A stretch of 64,000 nucleotides of DNA, taken from NCBI RefSeq assembly GCF_029080175.1, contig NZ_JARFJC010000014.1; one strand, written 5' to 3'. Made by a program: the position numbers and the translations under genes. Position 1 is the first letter of the stretch. The number at the start of each line of letters is the position of its first letter. Below the pieces are notes generated by a model. The model was not told the DNA's origin. It worked only from the letters and a program-made list of their open reading frames with translations, and ran no database searches. The stretch comes from Luteipulveratus flavus. Lineage in GTDB: Bacteria > Actinomycetota > Actinomycetes > Actinomycetales > Dermatophilaceae. This document shows, piece by piece, positions 51,150 to 59,254 of this stretch.

Positions 51150-51938
51150 TCAGCCGAGGCTGACGGCGCTGCGGACGGCGACGTACGTCGCGACGAGGAT
51201 CAGCAGCGCCGCGAAGGCGCGGCTCAACGCCGCCGGCGAGACCCGGTCGGCCGCCCGGGTGGCGAGCAACGACCCGGTGACCGCCGCCAGGGTGAAGGGC
51301 AGGATGAGTGACCAGTCGAAGGTCGCGTGCCCGGCGCGAGCCGCGAGCGCCGCGGCCGAGTTGATCGAGATGACCAGCAGGGACGTCCCCACCGCGACCG
51401 GCATCGAGAGGCCGAGAGCCATCACGAGAGCGGGCACGATGATGAATCCGCCTCCGACACCGAGGAATCCGGTCAGGAACCCGACCAGCAACCCGGCTCC
51501 GACGAACCTCGCCAGGCCCGCGGCGGTGAGCGTGCTCGGCGCGTCGGAGCGCTCCCGGCCTGCCAACGGCGCCCGGCGAGCGCGGCGCAGCATGCCGACG
51601 GCCGCCAGCAGCATCAGGGCCGCGAACGCGAGCAGCAGCACGTTGGGCTCGACGTGCCGGTTGAGCGCGGACCCTGCCCAGGAGGCGACGATGCCGGTCA
51701 CGCCGAAGACGGCCCCGGTCGCCCAACGGACGTTGCCGGAGCGGGCGTGGCCGACGGCGCCGATCAGCGACGTGACCCCGACGATCACCAGGCTGCCGGT
51801 CGTGGCCGCCTGAGGCGACTCCCCCAGCAGGTAGACCAGCGCGGGCACGGTGATGATGGAGCCGCCGCCACCGAGCGCGCCGAGACTCGCTCCGATGAGC
51901 AGGCCCAGGCCCGCAGCGGCCAGAAGCGTGGTCAGCAC
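51150..51938 (-). CDS. Sulfite exporter TauE/SafE family permease
   Basis: 262 residues, about eight membrane segments in two halves. Family signs are GLLIGASLGALGGGGSIITVPALVYLLG and the matching second-half GFLTGFLGVGGGFIIVPALV, each read in pieces as the double glycine-rich motif. It probably exports sulfite, thiosulfate or another organosulfur anion. Third gene of the sulfide operon. Confidence 0.85.
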   Translation of the reverse strand: MLTTLLAAAGLGLLIGASLGALGGGGSIITVPALVYLLGESPQAATTGSLVIVGVTSLIGAVGHARSGNVRWATGAVFGVTGIVASWAGSALNRHVEPNVLLLAFAALMLLAAVGMLRRARRAPLAGRERSDAPSTLTAAGLARFVGAGLLVGFLTGFLGVGGGFIIVPALVMALGLSMPVAVGTSLLVISINSAAALAARAGHATFDWSLILPFTLAAVTGSLLATRAADRVSPAALSRAFAALLILVATYVAVRSAVSLG

Positions 51939-51947
51939 GGCCGCGCG

Positions 51948-52121
51948 TCAGCCGCGGGCGCGCAGCCGGCGCAGGAACGAACCCTTCGGCGCGCTCTCGT
52001 CGGCCGAGTGGCCGGGGCAGCGGTCGGCACGCGGGACGCCGGCCATGACCTGGTCGACGTGCTGGCCGCAGCCGGCCCAGGTGGTCTTGCCGCAGGTCTT
52101 GCAGGTGGCGGGACGGCACAT
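51948..52121 (-). CDS. Small zinc-ribbon protein with two CxxC-type pairs
   Basis: 57 residues: MCRPATCKTCGKTTWAGCGQHVDQV, then CPGH. The Cys-x2-Cys pair (CKTC) and Cys/His residues (CGQH, CPGH) suggest one zinc site. Related tiny proteins often accompany sulfur-metabolism genes in actinobacteria, but no function is known. It sits between the MBL-rhodanese gene and TauE. Confidence 0.75.
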   Translation of the reverse strand: MCRPATCKTCGKTTWAGCGQHVDQVMAGVPRADRCPGHSADESAPKGSFLRRLRARG

Positions 52122-52161
52122 GGTGATGCTCCTTCTGGGAGGTCGTACCGGGGATGAGGGG

Positions 52162-53550
52162 TCAGACGATCGGCAGGCCACCGGCGGCGGCGTGCTCGTC
52201 GAAGCTGTCGTCGATCGCGACGACCGGGCTGCCGTGGGCGGCGAGGACCGACGCGGCGATCGAGGCCCGGTAGCCGCCGGCGCAGTGCACCCACACCTCT
52301 CCGGCCGGGACCTCGTCCAGGCGTCCGATCAGCTCGTGCAGCGGGATGTTGACGGCGCCGTCGATGTGACCGGCGGCGTACTCCGAGGCACGGCGGACGT
52401 CCAGGACGGGCACCGCACGGTGGTGGCGCACCTGGGCGAGGTCGGCGAACTCCGCGCGCGGGAAGCTGCTCAACGGCTCGTCGGACCAGTCGGCCGGGTG
52501 ACCGGTCGCGGCGCCCTCGAGACGGTCGATACCGATGCGGACGAGCTCGCGCTGCGCCTCCGCGACCTGCTCGGGGCTGTCCCCGAGCAGGGTCAGCGGG
52601 GTGTCCCACGGGATGAGCCAGCCCAAGTACGTGGCGAACTGGCCGTCGATGCCGAAGTTCAGGGTGCCGGTCACGTGGCCGGCGGCGAACGCCGTACGAG
52701 AGCGCAGGTCGACGACCCACTCACGGTCGGCGATGCGCGCGGCGACCGTCGCCGCGTCGGCCGGCCGAGGGGCCCGCAGGTCCGGGGTCGTCGGACCGGC
52801 GGCGTTGCCCGGGGCCATGTGCACGTAGTAGGCCGGGTAGTCCTCCAGCCCGGCGAGGACGCTGTCCGCCCACCGCTGCTCGTCCTGCGTCAGGACGGGG
52901 TTGATGCGCTTCTCGGTGCCGATGGTCGAGGACGTGGCGCCGCCGGTGGAGCCGGCCGAGCAGAACGACCCGAACCCGTGCGTGGGCAGCACCTGTGCGT
53001 CGTCGGGGAGCTCGCCGGCCAGCCGCTGCGCGGAGTCGAACTGGTGGTGCAGCAGGTCGTGCGTGTGCTCGGTGCCGAGCAGGTCGGGACGGCCGGTCGC
53101 GCCGTACAGCAGCGAGCCGCCGGTGAACACCCCGATCGCCTCGGTGCCGTCCGCGCCGACCTCCTCCAGCGCGTACGACAGGTGGGTGAAGGTGTGCCCG
53201 GGGGTGGCGATGGCGCGCACCCGCATCCGCGGCGACACCTCGACGACCTCCCCGTCGCTGATCGGCGTCCGGTCGTACGAGACCTCGTCGGCGGCGTTGA
53301 CGTGGTACGCCGCACCGGTCGCCCGCGCCAGGGCGAGGCCGCCGGTCAGGTAGTCGTTGTGCACGTGCGTCTCGAAGACGTGCGTGACACGGACACCGGC
53401 CTCGTCGGCCAGGGCCAGCACGCGATCGATGTCCCGCTGCGGGTCGACCACCAGCGCGACCTCGCCGTCGTGGGCCAGGTACGAGCGGTCGCCCAGCGTG
53501 GGGGTGTCCAGGGTGAGCACGGTCAGCGCCGTACGGGTGTCGACGGACAT
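52162..53550 (-). CDS. MBL-fold hydrolase with rhodanese domains (persulfide dioxygenase-like)
   Basis: 462 residues. N-terminal metallo-beta-lactamase domain: HVFETHVHNDYLTGG (THxHxDH-like, here HVHNDY), GHTFTHLSYAL and the LPTHGFGSFC end. Two rhodanese-like domains follow; the second has the catalytic-type cysteine in WVHCAGGYRASIAA. Similar fusions oxidise glutathione- or mycothiol-persulfide and transfer sulfane sulfur. It is the first gene of the leftward operon, behind two CstR-like boxes. Confidence 0.85.
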   Translation of the reverse strand: MSVDTRTALTVLTLDTPTLGDRSYLAHDGEVALVVDPQRDIDRVLALADEAGVRVTHVFETHVHNDYLTGGLALARATGAAYHVNAADEVSYDRTPISDGEVVEVSPRMRVRAIATPGHTFTHLSYALEEVGADGTEAIGVFTGGSLLYGATGRPDLLGTEHTHDLLHHQFDSAQRLAGELPDDAQVLPTHGFGSFCSAGSTGGATSSTIGTEKRINPVLTQDEQRWADSVLAGLEDYPAYYVHMAPGNAAGPTTPDLRAPRPADAATVAARIADREWVVDLRSRTAFAAGHVTGTLNFGIDGQFATYLGWLIPWDTPLTLLGDSPEQVAEAQRELVRIGIDRLEGAATGHPADWSDEPLSSFPRAEFADLAQVRHHRAVPVLDVRRASEYAAGHIDGAVNIPLHELIGRLDEVPAGEVWVHCAGGYRASIAASVLAAHGSPVVAIDDSFDEHAAAGGLPIV

Positions 53551-53579
53551 CAGCGGACCTCGTCTCCTCGTCTCGATTG

Positions 53580-53595
53580 ATACCTAGGGGGGTAT
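53580..53595. promoter_or_regulatory. CsoR/CstR-type operator box 1
   Basis: ATACCTAGGGGGGTAT: 5-base inverted ends ATACC / GGTAT around a G-tract, the classical pattern of CsoR-family operators. It lies 30 bp upstream of the MBL-rhodanese start and probably makes the operon responsive to persulfide (CstR) or copper (CsoR). Confidence 0.75.
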
Positions 53596-53613
53596 GTGTT
53601 CGAGTACAGAGAT

Positions 53614-53629
53614 ATACCACTGGGGGTAT
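53614..53629. promoter_or_regulatory. CsoR/CstR-type operator box 2
   Basis: ATACCACTGGGGGTAT, same plan as box 1, centred 34 bp further upstream. Twin boxes often give cooperative repression. No CsoR-family gene is present within this window. Confidence 0.75.
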
Positions 53630-53727
53630 CCATGTCCAATCGGCGTCGCCCATCGGCGTCGCACCAGAGCGCCCGTCCGGCGAGGGCTCGTCGGTGGGGA
53701 GGACCGCCTGTCAGCGAGGACCGCGCG

Positions 53728-55062
53728 TCAGTGGGCGCCGCCCGCGCCGTCGGTCACGGCGATGCCGTCCAGGGACGGCACGGTCCCCTCCAGCCGGACG
53801 GCCCGCGACCCCGCGCCCTGCGCCGCGATCCCGCCGCCGACCGTGAGCTCCTCGATCGACCCTCCGTCGGCGACCTCGAAGGTCACGACGTCGTCGCCGC
53901 GGGTCCGCATGGCCCCGCCGATGGTGACCGATCCGACGGTGCCGCCCTCCTTGACCGAGAAGGCGATCGCCTTCAGCGTCATCTGCACGCCCTTGACCAG
54001 GCTCATCCCCTCGCCGCCGGTGGTCTCCACGTCGTGATGCACCGTCAGCGCCCCGAGCGGCTTGCTGACCTGGACGCCGATCGAGCCGTCCCCGGTCGTT
54101 CGGATGGAGTGGAACGCCGCGTCCTTCAGGGTTCCGTCGTAGAGGTTGAACCCGCGTGCCCCGGCGCCCGTCGTCACGATCGGCGCCTGCACGTCCAGCG
54201 TCCCGATGTCGCCGAAGTTGACGAAGCCGATCCCGGACGGACCGGTGGAGGTGACCTGGGCGGTCGCGACCCACTGGTCCACGTCGCCCCAGTTGTCCAG
54301 CACCATGTCGTTCTGACCGTGGGTGGTGACCGCGCCGGCGTTGAGGACCTTCTCGACCTTCGCGCCGGAGACGACGAAGACGCCGCCGGTGATCTTGTCG
54401 GGTGTGCCGGGCGCGATACCGCCGTCGGTCACCACGGCGCCGGTCTCGATGAGGTCCGCCTCGAAGAGTCCACCGGCCGCCTTGCCCTCGCGGTCGCCGT
54501 ACCCCGCGACGAACACGCCCGACCCGCGTACGGGCGTCTGCTCGGTGCCGACGGACACGTCCCGCAGCGTGGCGGTGAACCTGGCCGAGGCGTCCGGCTG
54601 CCGGTTCCACAGGGTGAGGCCGCCCTGCAGCACGTCGACGCCGTACCCGTGCGGCTGCTCGACGCGGCCGCGCACGTCGGCCTCCTTCACGTGCAGGCCC
54701 ATCGTCTCCACCCGGACGCTCGTGGTGTGCGCCTCGGCGACGAGGTAGACCTGCCCGACCGTGCTGACGTTCTCGAACCGGAAGGTGCCCGCGTCGGGCA
54801 CGGAGGTGTCGTTGTAGACGGCGACCTCGTGCGGCATGGTCGTGATCGTGATGTCGCGCAACGTGTTGTCGCGGGTCAGGCGCACGCCCTTCCCCAGGAA
54901 GGCGAGCTCACCGCCGCGCAGGGTGGCGCCCTCGGGCAGCGTGATCGACGGTGAGCCGCTGATCGTGCCCTGCACGACGATGTCCGAGGCGTCGGCATCG
55001 AGCGCGTCGGCGAGCTCGGCAGGAGTGGTGACGGTGACAGAGGATCCCGAGGTCTGCGTCAT
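53728..55062 (-). CDS. Right-handed beta-helix repeat protein of unknown function
   Basis: 444 residues. Regularly spaced Gly/Asn/Val-rich turns (SITLPEGATLRGGELAF, NTLRDITITTMP, GVFVVSGAKVEKVLNAGAVTT) indicate a pectate-lyase-like parallel beta-helix for almost the whole length. No signal peptide is visible at the chosen ATG (MTQTSGSS), nor at a start eight codons earlier, so it may be cytosolic or leave the cell by another route. No catalytic motif was recognised. Confidence 0.65.
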   Translation of the reverse strand: MTQTSGSSVTVTTPAELADALDADASDIVVQGTISGSPSITLPEGATLRGGELAFLGKGVRLTRDNTLRDITITTMPHEVAVYNDTSVPDAGTFRFENVSTVGQVYLVAEAHTTSVRVETMGLHVKEADVRGRVEQPHGYGVDVLQGGLTLWNRQPDASARFTATLRDVSVGTEQTPVRGSGVFVAGYGDREGKAAGGLFEADLIETGAVVTDGGIAPGTPDKITGGVFVVSGAKVEKVLNAGAVTTHGQNDMVLDNWGDVDQWVATAQVTSTGPSGIGFVNFGDIGTLDVQAPIVTTGAGARGFNLYDGTLKDAAFHSIRTTGDGSIGVQVSKPLGALTVHHDVETTGGEGMSLVKGVQMTLKAIAFSVKEGGTVGSVTIGGAMRTRGDDVVTFEVADGGSIEELTVGGGIAAQGAGSRAVRLEGTVPSLDGIAVTDGAGGAH

Positions 55063-55124
55063 ACCGCCGTTGTACGCGCGATCCACCGAGCCGTCCAGGG
55101 TGGCGACGACCGGTCCCGGCGTCG

Positions 55125-55253
55125 GGCGAACCCGCCCCCAACCCCTGCCTGGACATCACCCGCCTGACCGCCGACACCGGCTTCGCTCCTGCGTACGACC
55201 TGCCCGCGGCGGTCGCCGACTACGTGACCTGGCGGGCCGAGCACTCTCGCTGA
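55125..55253 (+). pseudogene. C-terminal remnant of an extended-SDR sugar epimerase
   Basis: A 42-codon stretch ends in TGA and reads NPCLDITRLTADTGFAPAYD, then VADYVTWRAEH, the usual ending of NAD-dependent epimerase/dehydratases (binding of the last beta-strand and dYi.WRR.H). Upstream of about 55119 the reading frame no longer resembles the family, so the gene has lost its N-terminal ~250 residues. Now overlapped by no other gene and only 22 bp from the thiolase. Confidence 0.7.
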
Positions 55254-55274
55254 GCCGACGGCTAACCTCGGCCC

Positions 55275-56474
55275 GTGCCTTCCTTCCTCTACGCCGCTTC
55301 TCGTACGCCGTTCGGTCGTTTCAACGGTGGGTTGGCGGGTGTGCGCCCGGATGACCTGGCGGCGGCCGCGATCACCTCCACGTTGGCGCGGGTGCCGGGC
55401 CTGGACCCGGCCGTGATCGGGGATGTGGTGTGGGGGAACGCGAACGGTGCGGGGGAGGAGAACCGCAACGTGGGCCGGATGGCCGCCCTCCTCGCCGGGC
55501 TGCCGGTCTCGGTTCCCGGCGCGACGGTGAACCGGTTGTGCGGGTCGTCGTTGGATGCGGCGATGATCGCCTCCCGGGCGATCGAGACCGGCGACGCGGA
55601 CGTCGTGCTGACCGGTGGGGTGGAGTCGATGACCCGGGCGCCGTGGGTGCTGCCGAAGCCGGCCAAGGGGTTCCCGGCCGGGGATGTGACGGCGGTGTCA
55701 ACCACGTTGGGGTGGCGGCTGGTCAACCCGGCGATGCCGAAGGAGTGGACGGTCAGCCTGGGCGAGGCGAACGAGCAGCTGCAGGAGCGGTTCGGCATCA
55801 GCCGGGAGCGGCAGGACGGTTTCGCGGCCCGCTCCCACCGCCTGGCGCATGAGGCGTGGGAGGCCGGGTTCTACGACGACCTGGTCACCCCCATCGACGG
55901 GGTGGATGTGGTCCGGGATGAGAGCATCCGGCCCGGTTCGACGCCGGAGGTGCTGGCCGGGCTGAAGCCGGTGTTCCGCCCCGACGGGACGATCACGGCG
56001 GGGAACGCGAGCCCGTTGAACGACGGCGCGTCCGCGGTCCTGCTGGGTAGTGAGCGCGCTGCCGATCTGATCGGCGCGGACCCGATCGCCCGCATCGCCG
56101 GACGTGGGGTGATGGCCATGGAGCCGCAGGAGTTCGGGTACGCCCCCGTCGAGGCGGCGAACCGGGCCCTGAAGCAGGCGGGTGTCGGGTGGGAGCAGGT
56201 CGGGGCGGTGGAGCTGAACGAGGCGTTCGCGGTGCAGTCCCTCGCGTGCGTCGACGCGTGGCTGGCCCTGGGCCTGGGTGATGCGGAGCTGGTCAACCAG
56301 CGTGGTGGAGCGATCGCGATCGGTCACCCGCTCGGCGCGTCCGGTGGCCGGGTGCTGGGGACGTTGGCGAAGGTGCTGCGCGAGACCGGTGAGCGGTGGG
56401 GTGTCGCGGCGATCTGCATCGGGGTCGGTCAGGGCCTCGCGGTCGTCCTGGAGAACGTCGACGCGACCGCCTGA
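55275..56474 (+). CDS. Acetyl-CoA C-acyltransferase (thiolase)
   Basis: 399 residues, full length. Active sites: nucleophilic Cys in NRLCGSSLDA, His in AIGHPLGASGGR, and the second Cys in ICIGVGQG. It catalyses thiolytic cleavage or condensation of acyl-CoA; the branch (FadA, PhaA or PcaF) cannot be told. Third-position usage is richer in GGT/GGG/GTG and TTG than in the neighbours. GTG start. Confidence 0.85.
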   Translation: MPSFLYAASRTPFGRFNGGLAGVRPDDLAAAAITSTLARVPGLDPAVIGDVVWGNANGAGEENRNVGRMAALLAGLPVSVPGATVNRLCGSSLDAAMIASRAIETGDADVVLTGGVESMTRAPWVLPKPAKGFPAGDVTAVSTTLGWRLVNPAMPKEWTVSLGEANEQLQERFGISRERQDGFAARSHRLAHEAWEAGFYDDLVTPIDGVDVVRDESIRPGSTPEVLAGLKPVFRPDGTITAGNASPLNDGASAVLLGSERAADLIGADPIARIAGRGVMAMEPQEFGYAPVEAANRALKQAGVGWEQVGAVELNEAFAVQSLACVDAWLALGLGDAELVNQRGGAIAIGHPLGASGGRVLGTLAKVLRETGERWGVAAICIGVGQGLAVVLENVDATA

Positions 56475-56486
56475 GGCCGCTGGATC

Positions 56487-56526
56487 GGTGGTCAAGGAGT
56501 GAGCCATGGCTCACCCCCTGACCACC
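56487..56526. repeat. 40-bp palindromic element, copy 2
   Basis: Ends GGTGGTCA (56487) and TGACCACC (56526), perfect inner stem TGAGCCATGGCTCA, located 12 bases after the thiolase stop. It may serve as terminator. Same length and layout as 48923-48962. Confidence 0.7.
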
Positions 56527-56586
56527 GGAAACCCGCCACGGCGACCGGTGCGGCCGTCCGCCGCGGGCTACGCCGGGCGCGTACGC

Positions 56587-56790
56587 ACCTTCTCCGACGC
56601 GGACCGGCTCCCAGCCGCCCTGGGCGATCAGGTCCGCGACCGCGGACGCGGCTGCGTCGTCGTCGGCGGCGTAGAACATCACGACCTTGTCGCCGTCGCT
56701 GGTCTGGGTGGTGTCGAGGCTGTCCGCTCCCAGCGCGTCGAACGCCTTGACGAACCGCGCACCGGACGAGACCTGCTGGACGCGAGGGAG
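56587..56790 (-). pseudogene. Fragment of an NADPH-dependent (F420-)reductase-like protein
   Basis: The leftward frame reads LPRVQQVSSGARFVKAFDALG, then DKVVMFYAADDDAAASAVADLIAQGGWEPVRVG. This is the middle of an NAD(P)-binding reductase of the F420-NADP type (family SSGARVVKAFN.L...). It lacks the N-terminal Rossmann start and C-terminus and has no own start signal. The rest of the gap between the thiolase and the ABC gene holds nothing else recognised besides the 40-bp palindrome. Confidence 0.65.
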
Positions 56791-56919
56791 GCGACAGCCA
56801 TGGCGAACCTCCTGTGAGACGTGTCCGGCACTGTTTGCCGGAAGTTCGTACGGACGCCGCGCCCTGATCGCCCCTGATCCCTAGGTTCCCTTTGTATCCG
56901 TCAGACAGAGGGGCCAGCC

Positions 56920-57888
56920 ATGGAGACGACAACCGCTGCCCGGGCTCGCGGCATCACCAAGTCCTTCGGCGACGTCGTGGCGCTGGACGGCGTCGACCTC
57001 GACATCCCGGCCGGTCAGGTGCACGGGCTCGTGGGCCCGAACGGCGCGGGCAAGACCACGCTGCTCGGACTGCTGCTCGGGCTGTCCGTGGCCGACGGCG
57101 GCACGCTGGAGATCCTCGGTGCGCCGGTCAGCCGGGTGCTCGGCGTCCCGGACAGCGTCGCCGGGTTCGTCGACGGCCCGGGCCTCTACCCCTCCCTCAC
57201 CGCCCGCCAGAACCTCGCCGCCCTCGCGGCGCTGCGCGGGTACGGCGGCTCCCGGACCAGCGTGGTCGACGACGCGCTGGAGCAGGTCGGGCTCACCGGT
57301 GTCGCCGACGACCGGCTGCGCGGGTTCTCCCTCGGGATGCGCCAGCGGCTCGGCCTGGCCGCGGCGCTGCTGACGCAGCCGCGGCTGCTGGTGCTCGACG
57401 AGCCGTCCAACGGCCTCGACCCCGCGGGCAAGCGGCACGTGCACCGGGTGCTGAGCCGGCTCGCCGCCGACGGCACCGCCGTGGTGATCTCCAGCCACCG
57501 CATGGACGACCTCGCCGCGCTGTGCTCGGAGGTCACCATCCTCGCGACCGGCCGGGTGGTCTTCACCGGTCCGGTCGCCAAGCTCGCGGCCGAGAGCGGT
57601 GAGCTCGACTACCGGCTCGTCACCTCCGACGCCGACGCGGCCGTTCGAATCGCCTCGGGGACACCGGGACTCGAGGTGCTCGCCGACGACGACCCGCTGC
57701 GCGCCCGGCAGGGCGACGCCCTCCTCGTCCGCGCACCCGTCCCGGTACTGGACGAGCTCGTGGCGCGGTTGGTCCGCGCCGACGTCGCCGTCCGCGAGCT
57801 CGGCCCGGTCGTGCCACCGCTCGAGGCGGCCTTCCTCGCGCTCACCGGCGCCGACGACCCCTCGCCCACCGAGAAGGACGCCCGATGA
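56920..57888 (+). CDS. ABC transporter ATP-binding protein (ABC-2 type)
   Basis: 322 residues. Walker A GPNGAGKTTL, signature FSLGMRQRLG (LSxGM type), Walker B LLVLDEPSNGLD and H-loop ISSHRMDD. A C-terminal extension of about 90 residues follows, as in DrrA/CcmA-like ATPases. ATGA overlap with the permease. Confidence 0.9.
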   Translation: METTTAARARGITKSFGDVVALDGVDLDIPAGQVHGLVGPNGAGKTTLLGLLLGLSVADGGTLEILGAPVSRVLGVPDSVAGFVDGPGLYPSLTARQNLAALAALRGYGGSRTSVVDDALEQVGLTGVADDRLRGFSLGMRQRLGLAAALLTQPRLLVLDEPSNGLDPAGKRHVHRVLSRLAADGTAVVISSHRMDDLAALCSEVTILATGRVVFTGPVAKLAAESGELDYRLVTSDADAAVRIASGTPGLEVLADDDPLRARQGDALLVRAPVPVLDELVARLVRADVAVRELGPVVPPLEAAFLALTGADDPSPTEKDAR

Positions 57889-59252
57889 CCGCCACCACCG
57901 CCCCGACGACGACCGGCCGGCGACCCGACGCGCGACCGGCCGGCCTGCCGTCGGCCTACCGGTTCGAGCTGGTCAAGCTGCTCAGCCAGTGGCGCGCCCG
58001 CATCGTTCTCCTCGCCTGCTGGCTCGCCCCGGGCGTGTTCATCGCGGCGGCCGGTCAGCAGAGCACGCTGCCGACCGACACGGTGTTCGGCCGCTGGATG
58101 CTCGCCACCGGCTGGGCCGGCTCGCTGGTCGTGCTGAGCTTCTGCTGCACCTGGGCCCTGCCGCTGCTCACCGCACTCGTCGCCGGCGACGTCTTCGCCG
58201 CCGAGGACCGGCTCGGCACCTGGCGGCACCTGGTGGTCGCGGTGCGGTCGCCGCGCCGGATCTTCGCGGGCAAGGCGCTGGCCAGCACGACCGTCATCGC
58301 GCTGATGGTCCTCGGCCTGGCCGCGTCGAGCGTCGTCGGCGGCCTGCTCGCCGTCGGCAACCACCCGCTCGTCGGCCTCGACGGCGCATCCCTCTCCCCC
58401 GGGCACACCGCCCGGCTGGTCCTGCTGGCGTGGGCGTACGTCGCCGTCGCCACCCTTGCGTACGCGGCGGTCGGGCTGCTCGGCTCGGTCGCCCTCGGCC
58501 GCTCGCCGATGGGCCTGCTGGTCCCGGCGCTGCTCGCCCTGCTGCTCCAGCTCGTCCAGCTGCTGCCGCTGCCCGCGCCCGTCCGGCTCGCCCTGCCGAG
58601 CCAGGCGTTCCTCGCGTGGCGCGGCCTGCTCACCTCGCCCACGCAGACCGGTCCGCTCGTGATCGGGCTCGTCGTCAGCCTCGTCTGGGCGGCGGTCGCC
58701 ACCGTGCTCGCGTACCTGCTCTTCGTCCGGCGCGACTTCACCGACCTGACGTACGACGGCTCCGGGCGACGCGCTCTGCTCCTCGGGGCCATGCCCCTGG
58801 CGGCGGTCACCGCCGTCAGCGTCGGGGCGGTCGCGCTGGCGACCCCCGCGCAGGGCTCGGGCATCGAGAAGGCGAAGGTCGAGCGGACGCTGGCCTCGGC
58901 GTACGCGCACCTGTACCGCCTGCAGGCTCGCGAGCTGCACCGCCCGGACGTGACCGAGGCGCAGCTGCGGACCACCGCGTCCTGCGACAAGGGCGGATCG
59001 CTCGTGGAGGACCACGGCCCCGGCAACGACTGGCGCTGCGTCGTCTCCTGGCGCATCCCCGGCGCGGTCGCCGTCGGCTCGGCGATCTACCAGCTCGACG
59101 TGGCCTCCGACGGCCGGTTCGTCGCGGACGGCGACGGGCCCAAGGAGGTCAACGGCTACTTCCAGGTGCGCACCCCGACCGGCGACGCACCGAACCCGCT
59201 GTGGCAGGTCGACGGCCTCGTCGACCTGTCGTCCGCCCCCTCGAAAGGATGA
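57885..59252 (+). CDS. ABC-2 type transporter permease
   Basis: 455 residues: N-terminal cytosolic start, six membrane segments (about 30-285) including the IFAGKALASTTVIALMVLGLAASS helix, then a long soluble part after residue 310 following a further membrane segment. The extracytoplasmic part after this helix could contact a secreted substrate. The next gene starts at or just after its stop. Confidence 0.85.
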   Translation: MTATTAPTTTGRRPDARPAGLPSAYRFELVKLLSQWRARIVLLACWLAPGVFIAAAGQQSTLPTDTVFGRWMLATGWAGSLVVLSFCCTWALPLLTALVAGDVFAAEDRLGTWRHLVVAVRSPRRIFAGKALASTTVIALMVLGLAASSVVGGLLAVGNHPLVGLDGASLSPGHTARLVLLAWAYVAVATLAYAAVGLLGSVALGRSPMGLLVPALLALLLQLVQLLPLPAPVRLALPSQAFLAWRGLLTSPTQTGPLVIGLVVSLVWAAVATVLAYLLFVRRDFTDLTYDGSGRRALLLGAMPLAAVTAVSVGAVALATPAQGSGIEKAKVERTLASAYAHLYRLQARELHRPDVTEAQLRTTASCDKGGSLVEDHGPGNDWRCVVSWRIPGAVAVGSAIYQLDVASDGRFVADGDGPKEVNGYFQVRTPTGDAPNPLWQVDGLVDLSSAPSKG

Positions 59253-59254
59253 CC

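Noticed and set aside
57599..59248. Extension of the phosphoesterase frame across the ABC genes
   Set aside because: Shadow of the ATPase and permease genes; signal-like segment shows the start at 59249-59255.
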